A stretch of DNA of 64,000 nucleotides from Tuctoria greenei. Lineage: Eukaryota; Streptophyta; Magnoliopsida; Poales; Poaceae. The stretch lies in the NCBI GenBank assembly GCA_036927565.1, contig JAYESD010000001.1, forward strand, positions 267,541,560-267,605,559, in the 5' to 3' direction. Position 1 is the stretch's first letter; each line of letters opens with the position of its first letter. The notes under the pieces were generated by a model. It was not told the origin of the DNA, searched no databases, and was given only the letters and a program-made list of their open reading frames with translations. Made by a program: the position numbers and the translations under genes. Shown piece after piece: positions 1-10,415 of the stretch.

Positions 1-57
1 TCTTAATTGTCGTCATCAATCATCCAAAACCCACGGGGATGCCTAGATGCACTTTCA
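1..57 (-). mobile_element. 3' LTR of Copia element A (first 57 bp only)
   Basis: The minus strand starts an LTR at position 57 with TGAAAGTGCATCTAGGC, directly after a polypurine tract. The rest of the LTR lies left of the window. These 57 bases match the outer ends of the two solo LTRs (ending at 10027 and 17058) with only one or two differences, so all three belong to one Copia family of the SIRE/Maximus type. Confidence 0.85.
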
Positions 58-72
58 ATCTCCCCCTTTTTG
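58..72 (-). promoter_or_regulatory. Polypurine tract of element A
   Basis: On the minus strand this reads CAAAAAGGGGGAGAT and directly abuts the LTR start TGAAAG. A purine run in this position primes plus-strand DNA synthesis in LTR retrotransposons. It fixes the LTR boundary and the minus orientation of the element. Confidence 0.85.
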
Positions 73-541
73 GTGATTGATGACAACACATTAAGACTTC
101 AACAATAAAGATAATAAATTGTTTTCATAGCATGTATTTGTATGAGAGACTCCCCCTCAATGTATGCATCATGAGTAAGAAAGATTGAGAGATTTCTCAT
201 ACATATACATGTTATGGTGGAGTGCCTAAGTGATGTGTTCATAAAGTGTGATAAGACAACAATTATGCAAGATAGACATTTAAATGAGGCAACACATCAC
301 AAATTTAGGAAAGATACATGAATACATAGATTAAGTCTTACAATACAACTTGAAAAGAGTTTTAAAACATAAGTCCTTCATAGATAACTACTCTCTCAAA
401 TTAATCTATCTTATCTCTCCCCCTTCATCTCTCCCCCTATATCTCTCCCCCTAGATCTAAGTGCTGCCCTATCCAAGCTATCTCTCCCCCTTTGGCATCA
501 AGACACCAAAAAGGAAAAGAAGAGAGGAAGGGCCCTTAGGT

Positions 542-2201
542 CTACTTATCGTCGGAGTCATCCTCGTCATCACCGCCTTGGTGCCCGCTGTCGCTCTCTG
601 TGGCCTCCGGGTCAAGATGGTCATCATCATCATCAGTCGAGGCTGCGGTGGAAGTCCCAACTTCTCCAAACTGAGCGAGCTCCTTGGAAGTGAACTCCGG
701 AAAAGAAGTGAGGTCACCATCATTATCCTCGACGGGGGACATTGGAATGTCCAGCTTGTCGCACATCGCCTTGATATACTTCTCATTGCGACGCTCCATG
801 TGACGTTGCCGAATTTCCGTCTTCTGGCACGAGGAGAAAAGAGACTTGAAGCATTTGAAGAATCCACTTCCGCATTGCAACGAGGGCGGAGGTGGTGGAG
901 GAGATGGCACAAAGCTAGAGGAAGAAGCGGGCGGATCTGCATTCTTCCTCCTAGGAGCTGCCGACTCTGGAGGAGGGAGTTGTGGTCGAAGCCTCCGGTG
1001 AATGATGTCTTTCTTGAATGAGAGTCTAGAGATCTTCTCGATCATGTACATAATGTACGAAGCATACCCACATGATCGGTTGGGGGTGTGCGAGATGTTG
1101 AAGATGTCATCAATAATATAGTTCACCACATTGAAGTGGACATCTCCATCTATGAGGACCATCAAGTGCCTCAAATTTCCTTGTATAATCTCCGCATCTC
1201 CATACTTGAGGGCAATGGTCTTTCTGAGGACCCGGTTGAGCACACTATAGAAGGGCTTGATGTTTCTGATGTGCCCGGCCTCATACTGTGCATGACTTGG
1301 GTACATATACTCCAGAGTGTCCCGATCAACTGGCTTCAGATTTGAAATGATGATCTCATTATCCAGTTGGTCCTCCAAGTCAAGCAACTGAGCAAACTCC
1401 CAATAGGTGGTGGAGTACTACTCGCCATGGGTCATCCAGGTTATCCTCCTGTCCCCATCGGTGTGGAAGTATAAGGTGGAGTAGAACTGAGTGATGACTT
1501 CCACATTCCAGTCATACTGGAAAGCCATAAACTTCTTCAACCCATGCCTCTCGACGGCCTCAATCACAGCATTGAAGCTATGTGATCCTTCTGGGCCATG
1601 TAATCTCAGTCTATCCACTAAGCATCTGTGACATGAGTCTGCTTGGTCATATAGACCATCCGATAGTAGTCACAGTGGAAGTCACACCAGAACTGGGGAT
1701 CCACTATGGTCCTGTCATGCTGATATACATTGATCTTCCTCAGCTTGCGTGCCTTCTTAGCCCCCTTTCCTTGAAGATGTTGGCGTCGAATGCAGCTGCA
1801 CGGTTTGGGTTCCGTGCAGGAGAAGACATCCTCAACGGGCCAATGGGTTGAGGAGCACTCTTCTTGACTTTGCTTGCAGCCTTCTTGGCCACAATCACCC
1901 TCTACTTGGGTGCAACATCAACTGGGGCCTTGCCTTTATCTTTGGAGGTCCTTGCCCCCTGTGACTTAGCTTGCTCACCCTAGGTCACAAGTCGCTTCCG
2001 TTTCGGGGCTGCCTCGGCAGCTGCAGAGCTGCGCTCCTCTCGCTGCGTCTTCTTTGCCCTCTGTGAGGCAAAGTATGAAGCAACCATCTCTTGATGCTCT
2101 CTTTGCTTCCGGCAAAAGAGAGCTTGCTTCTCCGCTTCGGTCTCGAAGTCGGAAGGTGGAACATACTCATTGTCTGACATGGTTGCTGACAAGAGAAGCA
2201 A
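542..2201 (-). pseudogene. Extra ORF downstream of pol in element A (env-position ORF), broken
   Basis: Three minus-strand segments (2201-1980, 1618-1418, 1387-542) read as one protein interrupted by stops. The last two lie in the same frame, separated only by a TAG at 1418-1420. The N-terminal part starts near MSDNEYVPPSDFETEAEKQ, the middle has the motif FYSTLYFHTDGDRRITWM, and the C-terminal part is proline-rich followed by a very acidic tail (about the last 70 residues). I saw no convincing signal peptide or transmembrane segment. SIRE-type elements often carry an ORF here, called env-like by position. The middle resembles proteins labelled 'putative plant transposon protein'; that is recall, not a search. 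Its function is unknown. Confidence 0.6.
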
Positions 2202-2261
2202 GGGAATGTGTATGAGTCAATGAAGTTAAGGGGTAGAGGTAGAATTAAAAAAACCAACCTA

Positions 2262-3050
2262 GGTTAGGGTTTTCACTGTGTAACCCGAACTTGTCCGCCC
2301 TGTGGCCGGACTAATCTGGTTCACACAACAAGAACCCTAATCTAGAGAAATTTTGCAAAAACTATGGATCCTACACCAAAAATAGAGGTATATGATCACA
2401 TTGATGTGCACAACAACATTCATGAAGAAGTTTTTATCAATGGACCCAAAAGAATTGAATTTCAAGGATTTTGGGGTTAGGTCAAGAATACCTCTTCAAA
2501 TCTTCGATTTGATGAAATGTAGAAGAGGAATCGGCCTCCGATGCTTGGGGAAAGGTTCCTAAGCACCTTAGGGCTTCAATCCACCGATTGGAATCATGAT
2601 TTTGTGGAGGGAATCGAAAATCACCGTTTGGGAGATGGTTTTCGAGCGTTTTTAGAGAGAGAGCGTTTGAATGGAAGTGGAGAGGTCGAGGGCTCCCTGG
2701 GGAGGTTAAGTCCCCAAGGGCCGGACTAGTCCGATCAGGGACCCGGACTTGTTCGGCCTCCGGACTTGGTCCGGACAACCTGAACCACCGGACTAGTCCG
2801 GTCCACAGGAGCGGACTAGCCCAGTCCTAAGACCTAGAACTCCTATACATTGAGTTTTTAGTGGATATATGATCCTTTTGGACTATATTTCACAAAAGAT
2901 CTTTATAAATATAGTCAGTAAGCAACTAATCAAACTATGACCATGATTCACAAGGATCCAATAATTTCAAAATAATTTGTAGAAAAATTGAGGAGGATGA
3001 GTTTTTCGCAAGCATGTGTGAATTTTGAATAATACAATCAGATGTGCAAG
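2262..3050. other. Non-coding spacer of element A with CGGAC/GTCCG palindromes
   Basis: No convincing gene lies here. The stretch carries several copies of a palindrome of the type CGGACTAGTCCG, for example near 2304, 2720, 2741, 2759, 2783 and 2806, most of them inside 2715-2825. The same motif fills parts of the solo Copia LTRs and the LTR of the gypsy element D. Confidence 0.6.
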
Positions 3051-3052
3051 AC

Positions 3053-3439
3053 TTAAGCCACATTTCGAGAATCTAGGATATTTAGCTCACTCCTAAGTTC
3101 ACAAAACCTTTTCTCATCTAGGGTCTTGGTAAAGATGTCGACCAATTGTTTATCGGCTCTCACATGGGAAATTGCAATATCTCCTTTGATGGTGTGATCT
3201 CTCAAGAAATGGTTGCAAATATCGATGTGCTTGGTCTTTGAGTGTTCAATTGGATTGTGGGCTATTTTGATGGCACTCTCATTGTCACATAGGAGAGGGA
3301 TATGGCACAAGTTTATGCCATAGTCCCTAAGAGTTTGTCGCATCCAAAGAAGTTGTGCACAACATTTTCCGGCGGCGACATACTCCGCTTCGGTTGTGGA
3401 AAGAGAAATGGAGTTTTGTTTCTTTGAGGACCAAGACAC
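3053..3439 (-). pseudogene. Copia RNase H domain, element A
   Basis: The 128-residue frame carries the Copia RNase H C-terminal half: SWSSKKQNSISLSTTEAEYVA, a central LLCDNESAIKIAHNP block and FTKTLDEKRF near the end. This domain degrades the RNA strand of the RNA-DNA hybrid. It is separated from the RT frame by a frameshift near 3440-3510, where the expected region of the first catalytic Asp is read in two frames. Apart from that break the domain looks well preserved. Confidence 0.85.
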
Positions 3440-4707
3440 TAGAGATCTACCAAGGAATTGGCAAGTTCCTGATGTACTCTTCCTATCAACTTTGCACCCC
3501 GCAAGTCTGCACTAGAATATCCAATGAGGTTGAACTTGGAGCCTTTGGGGTACCAAAGTCCTAGGCTTTGTGTGTGAACCAAATATCTATGAATTCTCTT
3601 AACGACGTTCAAATGAAACACCTTTGGAGCGGCTTGAAATCTAGCACACATACACACACTAAGCATGATATCGGGCCTAGATGCACATAAGTATAGCAAT
3701 GAGCCTATCATGGAACGATATACCTTTTGTTCCACACTTGGACCATCTTCATTAAGATTGAGATGCCCATTGGTTGGCATAGGAGTCTTGATGGGTTTGG
3801 CCTTTTCCATGTCAAACTTTTTGAGTATATCTTGTGTGTACTTGGTTTGACTAATGAACATGCCTTCCTTGAGTTGCTTCACTTGAAAACCTAGAAATAA
3901 CTTCAACTCCCCCATCATGGACATCTCAAATCTTTCCATCATTATCTTGGAAAACTCATCACAAAAAGCTTTGATAGTAGAACCAAATATAATGTCATCA
4001 ACATATATTTGGCAAACAAACAAATCATCATTGAAGTGCTTAGTGAATAAAGTATATTCCACCTTCCCAATTTTGAAACCACTTTGAGTTAGAAAGTCTC
4101 TAAGGCACTCATACCAAGCTCTAGGAGCTTGTTTGAGTCCATAGAGGGCCTTACACAATTTGTACACATGGTTTGGGAATTCTTCATCTTCAAATCCGGG
4201 GGGTTGCTCCACATACACCTCTTCCTTTATTGGACCATTGAGGAATGCACTCTTGACGTCCATTTGATATAGCTTAAAATCATGATGAGTAGCAAAGGCA
4301 AGTAATATACGAATTGATTCAAGCCTAGCTACGGGAGCAAAGGTTTCTTCGAAATCCAAACCTTCGACTTGTGAATACCCTTTGGCCACAAGTCGTGCCT
4401 TGTTCCTTGTAACCACCCCGTGTTCATCTTGTTTGTTGCAGAACACCCATTTGGTGCCTACAACATTTGCATTAGGCCTCTTCACAAGCTCCCATACTTG
4501 ATTTCTCTCGAAGTTGTTGAGCTTTTCTTGCATGGCCATCACCCAATCCGGATCTCGTAGTGCTTCTTCAACCTTGTGGGGCTCCAAGGAAGAAACAAAG
4601 GAGTAATATTCACAAAAGTTTGCAACACGAGATCGAGTAGTTACCCCCTTGGAGATGTCTCCAAGTATATTGTCAATGGGATGGTCCCCTTGGACGCTTT
4701 GATGCAC
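3439..4707 (-). pseudogene. Copia reverse transcriptase, element A
   Basis: A 422-residue open frame with the full RVT_2 signature: WVMAMQEKLNNFERNQVWELV, KARLVAKGYSQVEGLDFEET, YQMDVKSAFLNGPIKEEVYV, GLKQAPRAWY, and the catalytic motif YVDD followed by IIFGST. This enzyme makes DNA from the element RNA in cytoplasmic particles. The palm motifs are intact. It is called a pseudogene only because the polyprotein it belongs to is broken: the frame shifts at both ends, into the integrase tail (overlap 4641-4707) and into RNase H near 3440. Confidence 0.9.
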
Positions 4708-5570
4708 TCTTGGGTGAGGCGCTTGAGGTCTTGATTCATCATCTTGGTCTTCCTCATCCTCATTGTCTCCCCCTTGATTGATGCCTCCATTTTCATCTTC
4801 TTGGAGTGCATCTTGGGGAACTTGATCTCGATCATTTGAGGAAGGGCTTGCTTGATGTGTAGGATGGTTACTTGCATCTTAGGTTGTTCTTGTGGTCGTA
4901 TGTCTTCAAGTGCCATCCTTCCTATCACCACTTGTGGAGCTTCTTCTTGATCTAGAACATGACGATCAACTTGCTCCACTTGGGAGCCATTAGTCTCATC
5001 AAACACTACGTCACGTGCTACCTCAAAAATCCCGGAGGATTTGTTAAAGACACGATATGCGTATGTGTTTGAGTCATAACCAAGCAAGAAACCCTCATTG
5101 GACTTAGAAACAAACTTCAAAGTCCTAGGCTTCTTGTTAAGAATGTAGCATTTGCTCCCAAAAACACGAAAGTAAGAGATGTTGGGCTTGTTACTGGTTA
5201 GGAGCTCATATGACGTCTTCTTAAGTATACGGTGAAGATACAACCGGTTTATGGCATGGCAAGCGGTGTTAACCGCTTCCGCCCAAAACCGGTCCGACGT
5301 CTTGTACTCATCCAGCATGGTTCTTGACATATCAATTAAAGTCCTATTCTTCCTCTCGACCACCCCATTTTGTGGAGGGGAGTAGGGGGCCGAGAACTCA
5401 TGCTTGATGCCTTCTTCATCTAAAAATTCTTCAACTTGAGTATTCTTGAATTTGGTGCCATTGTCACTCCTTATGGTCTTGATACTCAAGGAGAACTCAT
5501 TTTGATCTCTCTTCAAGTATCTCTTGAGAACACCTTGAGTCTCGCTCTTGTTATGCAAAAAAATACCCAA
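4641..5570 (-). pseudogene. Copia integrase core and C-terminal part, element A
   Basis: This frame has the second catalytic Asp in the motif SDNGTKF and the catalytic Glu in NGVVERKNRT, followed by the FWAEAVNTACHAINR block and the Copia C-terminal motif FRVFGSKCYI and GYDSNTYAYRVFN. The first catalytic Asp lies in the adjoining upstream frame (LHMDLFGP), so integrase is split by a frameshift around 5513-5570. Integrase inserts the cDNA into the nuclear genome. The last third is low-complexity linker before RT. Confidence 0.88.
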
Positions 5571-6262
5571 GTGAAACGTGAAAAGTCATCAACAATAACA
5601 AGACCATATTTGTTACCACCAATACTAATGTAGGCGATTGGACCAAAGAGATCCATGTGTAGAAGCTCCAATGGTCTTGATGTTGTCATAATGTTCTTAG
5701 ATGGATGTGGTGCTCCAACTTGCTTTCCAGCTTGGCATGCGCTACATGGCCTATCCTTTTCAAACACAACATTCTTTAAACCACGAATGTGCTCGCCCTT
5801 AAGGAGTTTTTGCAAATTCCTCATCCCAACATGGGCTAGCCTCCTATGCCAAAGCCATCCCATGTTAGTTTTTGCAATTAAGCATGTATCAAATTGGGCT
5901 TTATTCGTGGAGAAATCCACGATATAGAGCTTTCCCTTGAGTACACCCTTAAAGGCAATTGAGCCATTGCTTCTCCTTGTGACGGTCACACCCTCATTAG
6001 TGAATAAACAATTATAACCTTTGTTACATAGTTGTGATATGGACAAGAGGTTATAATTGAGTGAATCAACATGCAAAACATTTGAAAGAGTATGATTAGG
6101 GGATATAGCAATTTTACCGGTGCCAAGGATTTTTCCTTGGCTATTGTCCCCAAAATAGATTCCTTCACTTGGATCTTCATTTAGCTCAACTCCACAAGCA
6201 TCTTCCTCTCTCCGGTCATATGATTTGTGCATCCACTATCAAGAACCCACTTGGTTCCACCG
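5513..6262 (-). pseudogene. Copia protease remnant, pre-integrase and integrase N-terminus, element A
   Basis: The protease active site DSG occurs at 6233-6241 in the context WVLDSGCTNHMTGE, and the flap-side motif IYFGDNSQGK follows one frame over, so a frameshift splits the protease near 6190-6225. Downstream come NVLHVDSLNYNLLSISQLC, the zinc-binding residues HRRLAHVGM and CSACQAGKQ, and the first integrase Asp in LLHMDLFGP. Protease matures the polyprotein; the zinc domain helps integrase fold. Confidence 0.87.
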
Positions 6263-6283
6263 GAGGAGTATGCCTACAAGAAA

Positions 6284-7615
6284 GATTTAAGCCTTGGCTT
6301 TAGGTACCCAAGCGGTGTTGGGTCCTTTGATGTTAGTCAAGAGGCATTTGGGCACCAACACACAAGGTTTGGGACTCTTGCGGTGTGGCCCAACATACCT
6401 AGCATATGCCTTTCCAAACTTGTTCCTCAACAACACATATGAAGCATCAGAATCATGGAACAATGGATGAGGTTCTTTCTTAGGCATTTTAGGTGAAGTA
6501 GCAATGTCCTTCCCTTTGTTGTTGTATGAGCCTCCTTTGATAAAAACAATCAAGTCTTTGCCATTCTTGGGAGTTTTGGCGCCTTGCCTCATCCCTCTAA
6601 AATAACCAAGACCATCCTTGACAAGAGGATGTCTCGTGTTGGTATATGCACTACGTGCATATGCCGCTTTCTCTTTGTCAAAGATGCCACCCTTGGGTGC
6701 TTGATTGGTTTGTGCCAACTTAAGCTCATCTTTAAGTTTTATGATTAAGTTTGAGCATTTACAAGGTTGAGATGTTTCGGATTTAATATTTGTGGAGGGT
6801 GAGCTTGTAGAGGAAGAAGGTGCATTGACCTTGAGAGACTTCACTTGTGTCTCAAGGATCTTGTTAGCTTGTGTCAAACTAACAAGTTCATCCTTGAGCA
6901 CAATTGTAGTGTTCTCAAGGTTTGAGCAAGTTTCCTTGCTCAAAGCGAGTTCACGCTCAAGTGCCTTGCTTCTTTCTCTTTCAAGCTCCAAGAGCTCCTC
7001 AACCTCTTGACATCTCTCCTTTTGTTGGATGAGCATGTCCTCTTGACGGTTGATGAGTTCTTCCTTCTCAAATATCTCCTCCGTTAACAATCTCAATCTC
7101 TTCAAGGTGCTTTTACTCATGTCTTTAAGCATATGTTCATTTTCACTACTACTATCAAATTCATCATGAGAGGAAATTGAAGAAGAGGATTTAGATTTAA
7201 CCTTCTTTATTCCCTCCTTGGCCACGAGACATGTGGGCCTTGAAGTGTCCAAGTTTGGGAAGAGCTTGTTCTCCGTTATTGACTTCTTCATAGCAATAGT
7301 TGCTACCTTTTCATCTTCATCGGAGGAGAATTCCTCATTTGAATCCCACTCCTTTCCAAGGTGGGCATGTCCGGATTGCTTCTTCTTCTTGAAGTACTTC
7401 TTGTCTTTGGACTTGCCCTCCTTCTTCTTCTTGTTTTCTTCATGTGGACAATCCACAATGAAGTGGCCATATTCTCCGCAATTGTAGCAAGCCCTCTTTG
7501 ATCTTGTTTTGGGCTTGTCCTTGCTTCTCCTTTCATTTTGGTAGCTCCCCTCCTCCTTCTAAACATCCTCTTAAAATTGTTGATGAAGAGAGCTTCTTCC
7601 TCATCGGTGTCGGGA
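6284..7615 (-). pseudogene. Copia gag C-terminal part, element A, truncated
   Basis: The nucleocapsid zinc knuckle CYNCGEYGHFIVDC (C-X2-C-X4-H-X4-C) is encoded at about 7452-7493, just upstream of a Lys-rich stretch and an acidic coiled-coil region (about residues 90-190). The frame ends with WVPKAKA. Upstream of the knuckle a frameshift near 7558 leads to another frame with DEEEALFINNFKRM, a typical block before the knuckle. The remaining N-terminal gag is missing: at 7616 the coding sequence runs into the hAT fragment. Gag forms the particle shell and packages RNA. Confidence 0.85.
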
Positions 7616-8128
7616 CTCTCGCCCGAGCACGTCTCCGCGGACGCGAGCACACTTTTCTCCTCTTCCTCCTCCCACTCGGACCAGTAGTCCTCCACTGCAC
7701 CGCTGTCGCTGGCATTCCAATATCAGACGATGGAGGCCAGTGGAAATAGCAGAGACGGAGGGACTGGGGTGGCAGCGGCGTTCCGGATGGAAGTGGCTGA
7801 ATCTGGGATGCTCGCGCTCGGGTGAGAGGCGGTCGAATCCGGGTACTCAGGAATGAGAGCGGGGTGCTTGAAAAGTTTAGGGTTGCAATCAAGGGATTAA
7901 AAAAAGTCATAGTTGTGGCTATATTGTGTCGTCTTTCACATGTGCCGCATGGCTCAATTTACATGTTTTGGGTACTCGATGGTTACTCGCGGGTAAGAAG
8001 TAAAACCCATATTTGTACTCGCAAAATATCGGGTCAGGGTCATACTTGCGAGTAAAAATTTCTACCTGTACCCGTCGGATGCGATACCCATCGAGTATCC
8101 GAACCCGTGGGTACAATTGCCATCCCTA
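7616..8128 (-). mobile_element. hAT-type non-autonomous element, right part only (copy 1)
   Basis: This is the right 513 bp of the same element that is complete at 14251-15180. It ends in the inverted terminus TTGCCATCCCTA at 8128 and is followed by GTCCGAAT, the 8-bp target site. Its left end is absent because the sequence switches to Copia gag at 7616. Subterminal GGGTA/TACCC-rich repeats occur at 7970-8115. Strand is assigned arbitrarily. Confidence 0.85.
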
Positions 8129-10415
8129 GTCCGAATGGGATGATCAAGCGGGAGAGGATGTGTTGCCAAAGTCAGTGCCATCCAAACTTTGTCGTCGATC
8201 ATCGAAGGAAGGGATGGTGCCCAGTGCGGATCTCCTGGAGCGTCGTGTTCTTGCTGGTAGTGAGATATTTTCGGTTCTGATCGAGTTCCAAATTTGAAAA
8301 ATGCTCATTCGAATTATGGGCCACGACCAAGGGTGCAGGGGACCCAAACATGCACGACTTTACCTTATCGACCCGTTCCTGGCCTGGTGGCATTACTAGC
8401 TCGATGTGGACACCCCAAAACCCTAGTTGAAAGTCACATAGAGGGGGGGCGAATAGGCAATAATACCTGAAATCACTTAATCAAACAATATTAAATTCCT
8501 GTGGCTGGACTAGTCTGCACAGGGCCAGACTAGTCCGCTCAGCACAGGGTGCAAACCCTAAAACTTGATTTCTACAAGTTATTTGCGGAATTAAAGTTCA
8601 CCAAAGAGATAAGTAATGTGTGGTGAACTAGTAAAGCTCAGATTTCGAAGTTTAAACACTTAGATTGGAAGTTTACAATAATGATCAAAGTGTAAGGCAA
8701 TAAGAGCAAAGTGAACCCTAATAGCAATACTAGTGATCACGAAAAGCGAAAGACAAGTGAAACGATATTTATCCTGTGGTTCAGCTCCACGAAGAAGCCT
8801 ACCTCCACGTTGAGAAGTCCACACAAGGACCGGGTCTCACTTGACCCTTCTCTCACCAAGCCACCACGATGGCCAGCTTGGTTTCCACTATATCAATGGG
8901 TAATCACCAAGTTTGATGGGGCTGCTCACAACTTGAGGCTCCCACAAATCAATACAATGAGGAGCACATGAAGCTCAACTCACACAAGCCACAAAACACA
9001 ACACAATGTGCAAGAGATCAAACCGAGAGCCAAAGCGCGATGATCTTCCTTTACTCTCCTCCCCAAACCCTATATCTTCAAGATTTGCTCTTAGAGGGTT
9101 AGTAGGACGAGTAGAAGGCTTTGGAAGGCTCTAGGATGCTTGTGGCAGCGCTAGGGTTCAAGACTTTTTCAAATGAGCCCGGGGGTCCCCTTTTTATAGG
9201 GGTCCCGAGCCCCTACTGCTGACCTCAGCAGAGGGGCGGACTAGTCCAGCCCTATGGGACCACTGACCTCTGGTCAGTTCCTGACAACTACCACACTGAG
9301 CAACGATCGTCACGCTACCCGCCAAATTTCCAAATTCAAACCGTCATTAGACGACAGACTAGTCCGGTCAACAACAGACTAGTCTGAAGTAGGACAGAAC
9401 CGCTTGGTCTGTCCCAAAACGGACTCTTCTGGGTTGGCCCGGACTAGTCCGGCCACAGGGGCGGACTAGTCCGACCCTCTAGGGTTTCTCTCAATCTATC
9501 ACACTAAGTCTCAAACGGACAAGTCCGTACCCAAACGGACAAGTCCGAACTACTCCAAAGAGCTTTAGTCCGTCCAAAAACGGACAAGTCCGGACTTTTC
9601 GGACTTAGCTCCAAATTTACTCAGATTCACTCTAGAGACATTTGGTCCGTCTAAAAACGGACTTGTCAGCCATGGCCGGACTAGTCCGGCCTTGAGGCCC
9701 AGACTAGTCCGGCCTCCTAGGGTTTTTCTCATTTTAGTCTTCTCACTTAGGTTTTTTTCTAAACCACCACTTTGAGCCCCTTGGTATGATCTCAATACAC
9801 ATGATACAACCACCCTCTCACATGACACGGCTCATATAAGCTCAATACCATAGAAACCCTAATTTCTACGCTTGAATCTTTAACGCCCATTTTCTCCTTT
9901 TCCTTTTTGAGGGTTCTCATCTCATTTTAATTCTTGTACCTGTGCTTAAGATCAACATAGCTCATTAGCCTCTTAATTGTTGTCATCAATCATCCAAAAC
10001 CCACGGGGATGCCTAGATGCACTTTCACTAGTCAAGGCACCGCTCGTACACCAAGCATTCACCGCCTTCAACTCGTACGCCGACGTTGTGCCTGGATTCC
10101 CTCGTCGAGTTATGGCAGAGAACGGTGGCAACACTGGTTTTATCTATGATGGAGTTGCTGGAAGGAGGTTTAACGCTTGGTTTGGACAAGGAGGATACAT
10201 CCACCGCAACTTGAGTCGGCCTAGATTTCATCCAGGGGCCGTCAGAGGAGATTGCGCAAGGAAGGGTGCAGCTCGTGGTTTCCACTCTTACCAGCGTTTC
10301 GGCGGTAGGATCTCAGGAACAAAGACATGCATGTTCATGGAAAGAAACACATGCATGACGGGAGGATGGCTCCGTCTGGATCATATCCTGCTATTGACAC
10401 TGAGGAAACATTGTC
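8129..10415 (+). pseudogene. DUF4283-family host gene, fragment (copy 1), split by a solo LTR
   Basis: Segments 8129-8427 and 10028-10415 are duplicates of the same parts of the host gene at 15181-15478 and 17059-17446. Removing the LTR and one CTAGT joins them. The second segment reads ...AFNSYADVVPGFPRRVMAENGG..., a glycine/arginine-rich stretch after an SYADVV motif. The fragment stops at 10415, where gypsy LTR sequence starts, so the DUF4283 domain is absent here. Confidence 0.65.
8428..10027 (-). mobile_element. Solo LTR of Copia family A (copy 1), 1600 bp
   Basis: On the minus strand it runs from TGAAAGTGCATC at 10027 to ...GTGACTTTCA at 8428. It is flanked by the perfect 5-bp TSD CTAGT (8423-8427 and 10028-10032), so it is a solo LTR left by LTR-LTR recombination. 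A TATAAAAAGG box lies on the minus strand at about 9191-9200. About 14 copies of CGGACTAGTCCG, CGGACAAGTCCG or variants lie at 8505-8535 and 9235-9715. Confidence 0.93.

Larger units (their letters stand above)
58..7615 (-). mobile_element. Copia (SIRE/Maximus-type) element A, 5'-truncated internal region
   Basis: In minus-strand order the region holds a gag C-terminus, protease, integrase, reverse transcriptase, RNase H, an extra ORF and a polypurine tract followed by an LTR, which is the Copia domain order. The extra ORF between RNase H and the 3' LTR is typical of the SIRE/Maximus lineage. The element lacks its 5' LTR, primer site and most of gag, because at 7616 the sequence changes abruptly into a hAT fragment. 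Several frameshifts and stops show it is defective. The first 480 bases after the polypurine tract (73-541) hold only CT-rich and AT-rich sequence, with no gene. Confidence 0.85.
7616..10415 (+). repeat. Direct duplication of about 2.8 kb, copy 1
   Basis: The stretch matches 14656-17446 base for base with scattered substitutions and small indels. It starts at CTCTCGCCCGAGCAC and ends at GAGGAAACATTGTC. Both copies contain the hAT right end, host-gene sequence, and the same solo LTR at the same nucleotide with the same CTAGT TSD. The solo LTR therefore formed before the duplication. Most indels between copies fall inside the palindrome arrays of the LTR. Confidence 0.9.

Noticed and set aside
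461..1021. Plus-strand ORF of 186 codons
   Set aside because: It is antisense to the acidic/proline-rich tail of the Copia extra ORF, which has the better supported frame.
8711..8971. Short ORFs within the Copia solo LTRs (also 15761-16093)
   Set aside because: They are present in both duplicates but lie in LTR sequence downstream of the minus-strand TATA box, have no domain and are not maintained in length.
1..10027. Reading 1-57 and 8428-10027 as the two LTRs of one element A
   Set aside because: The right LTR has its own perfect CTAGT TSD on both sides and is duplicated with those flanks, so it is an independent solo LTR.
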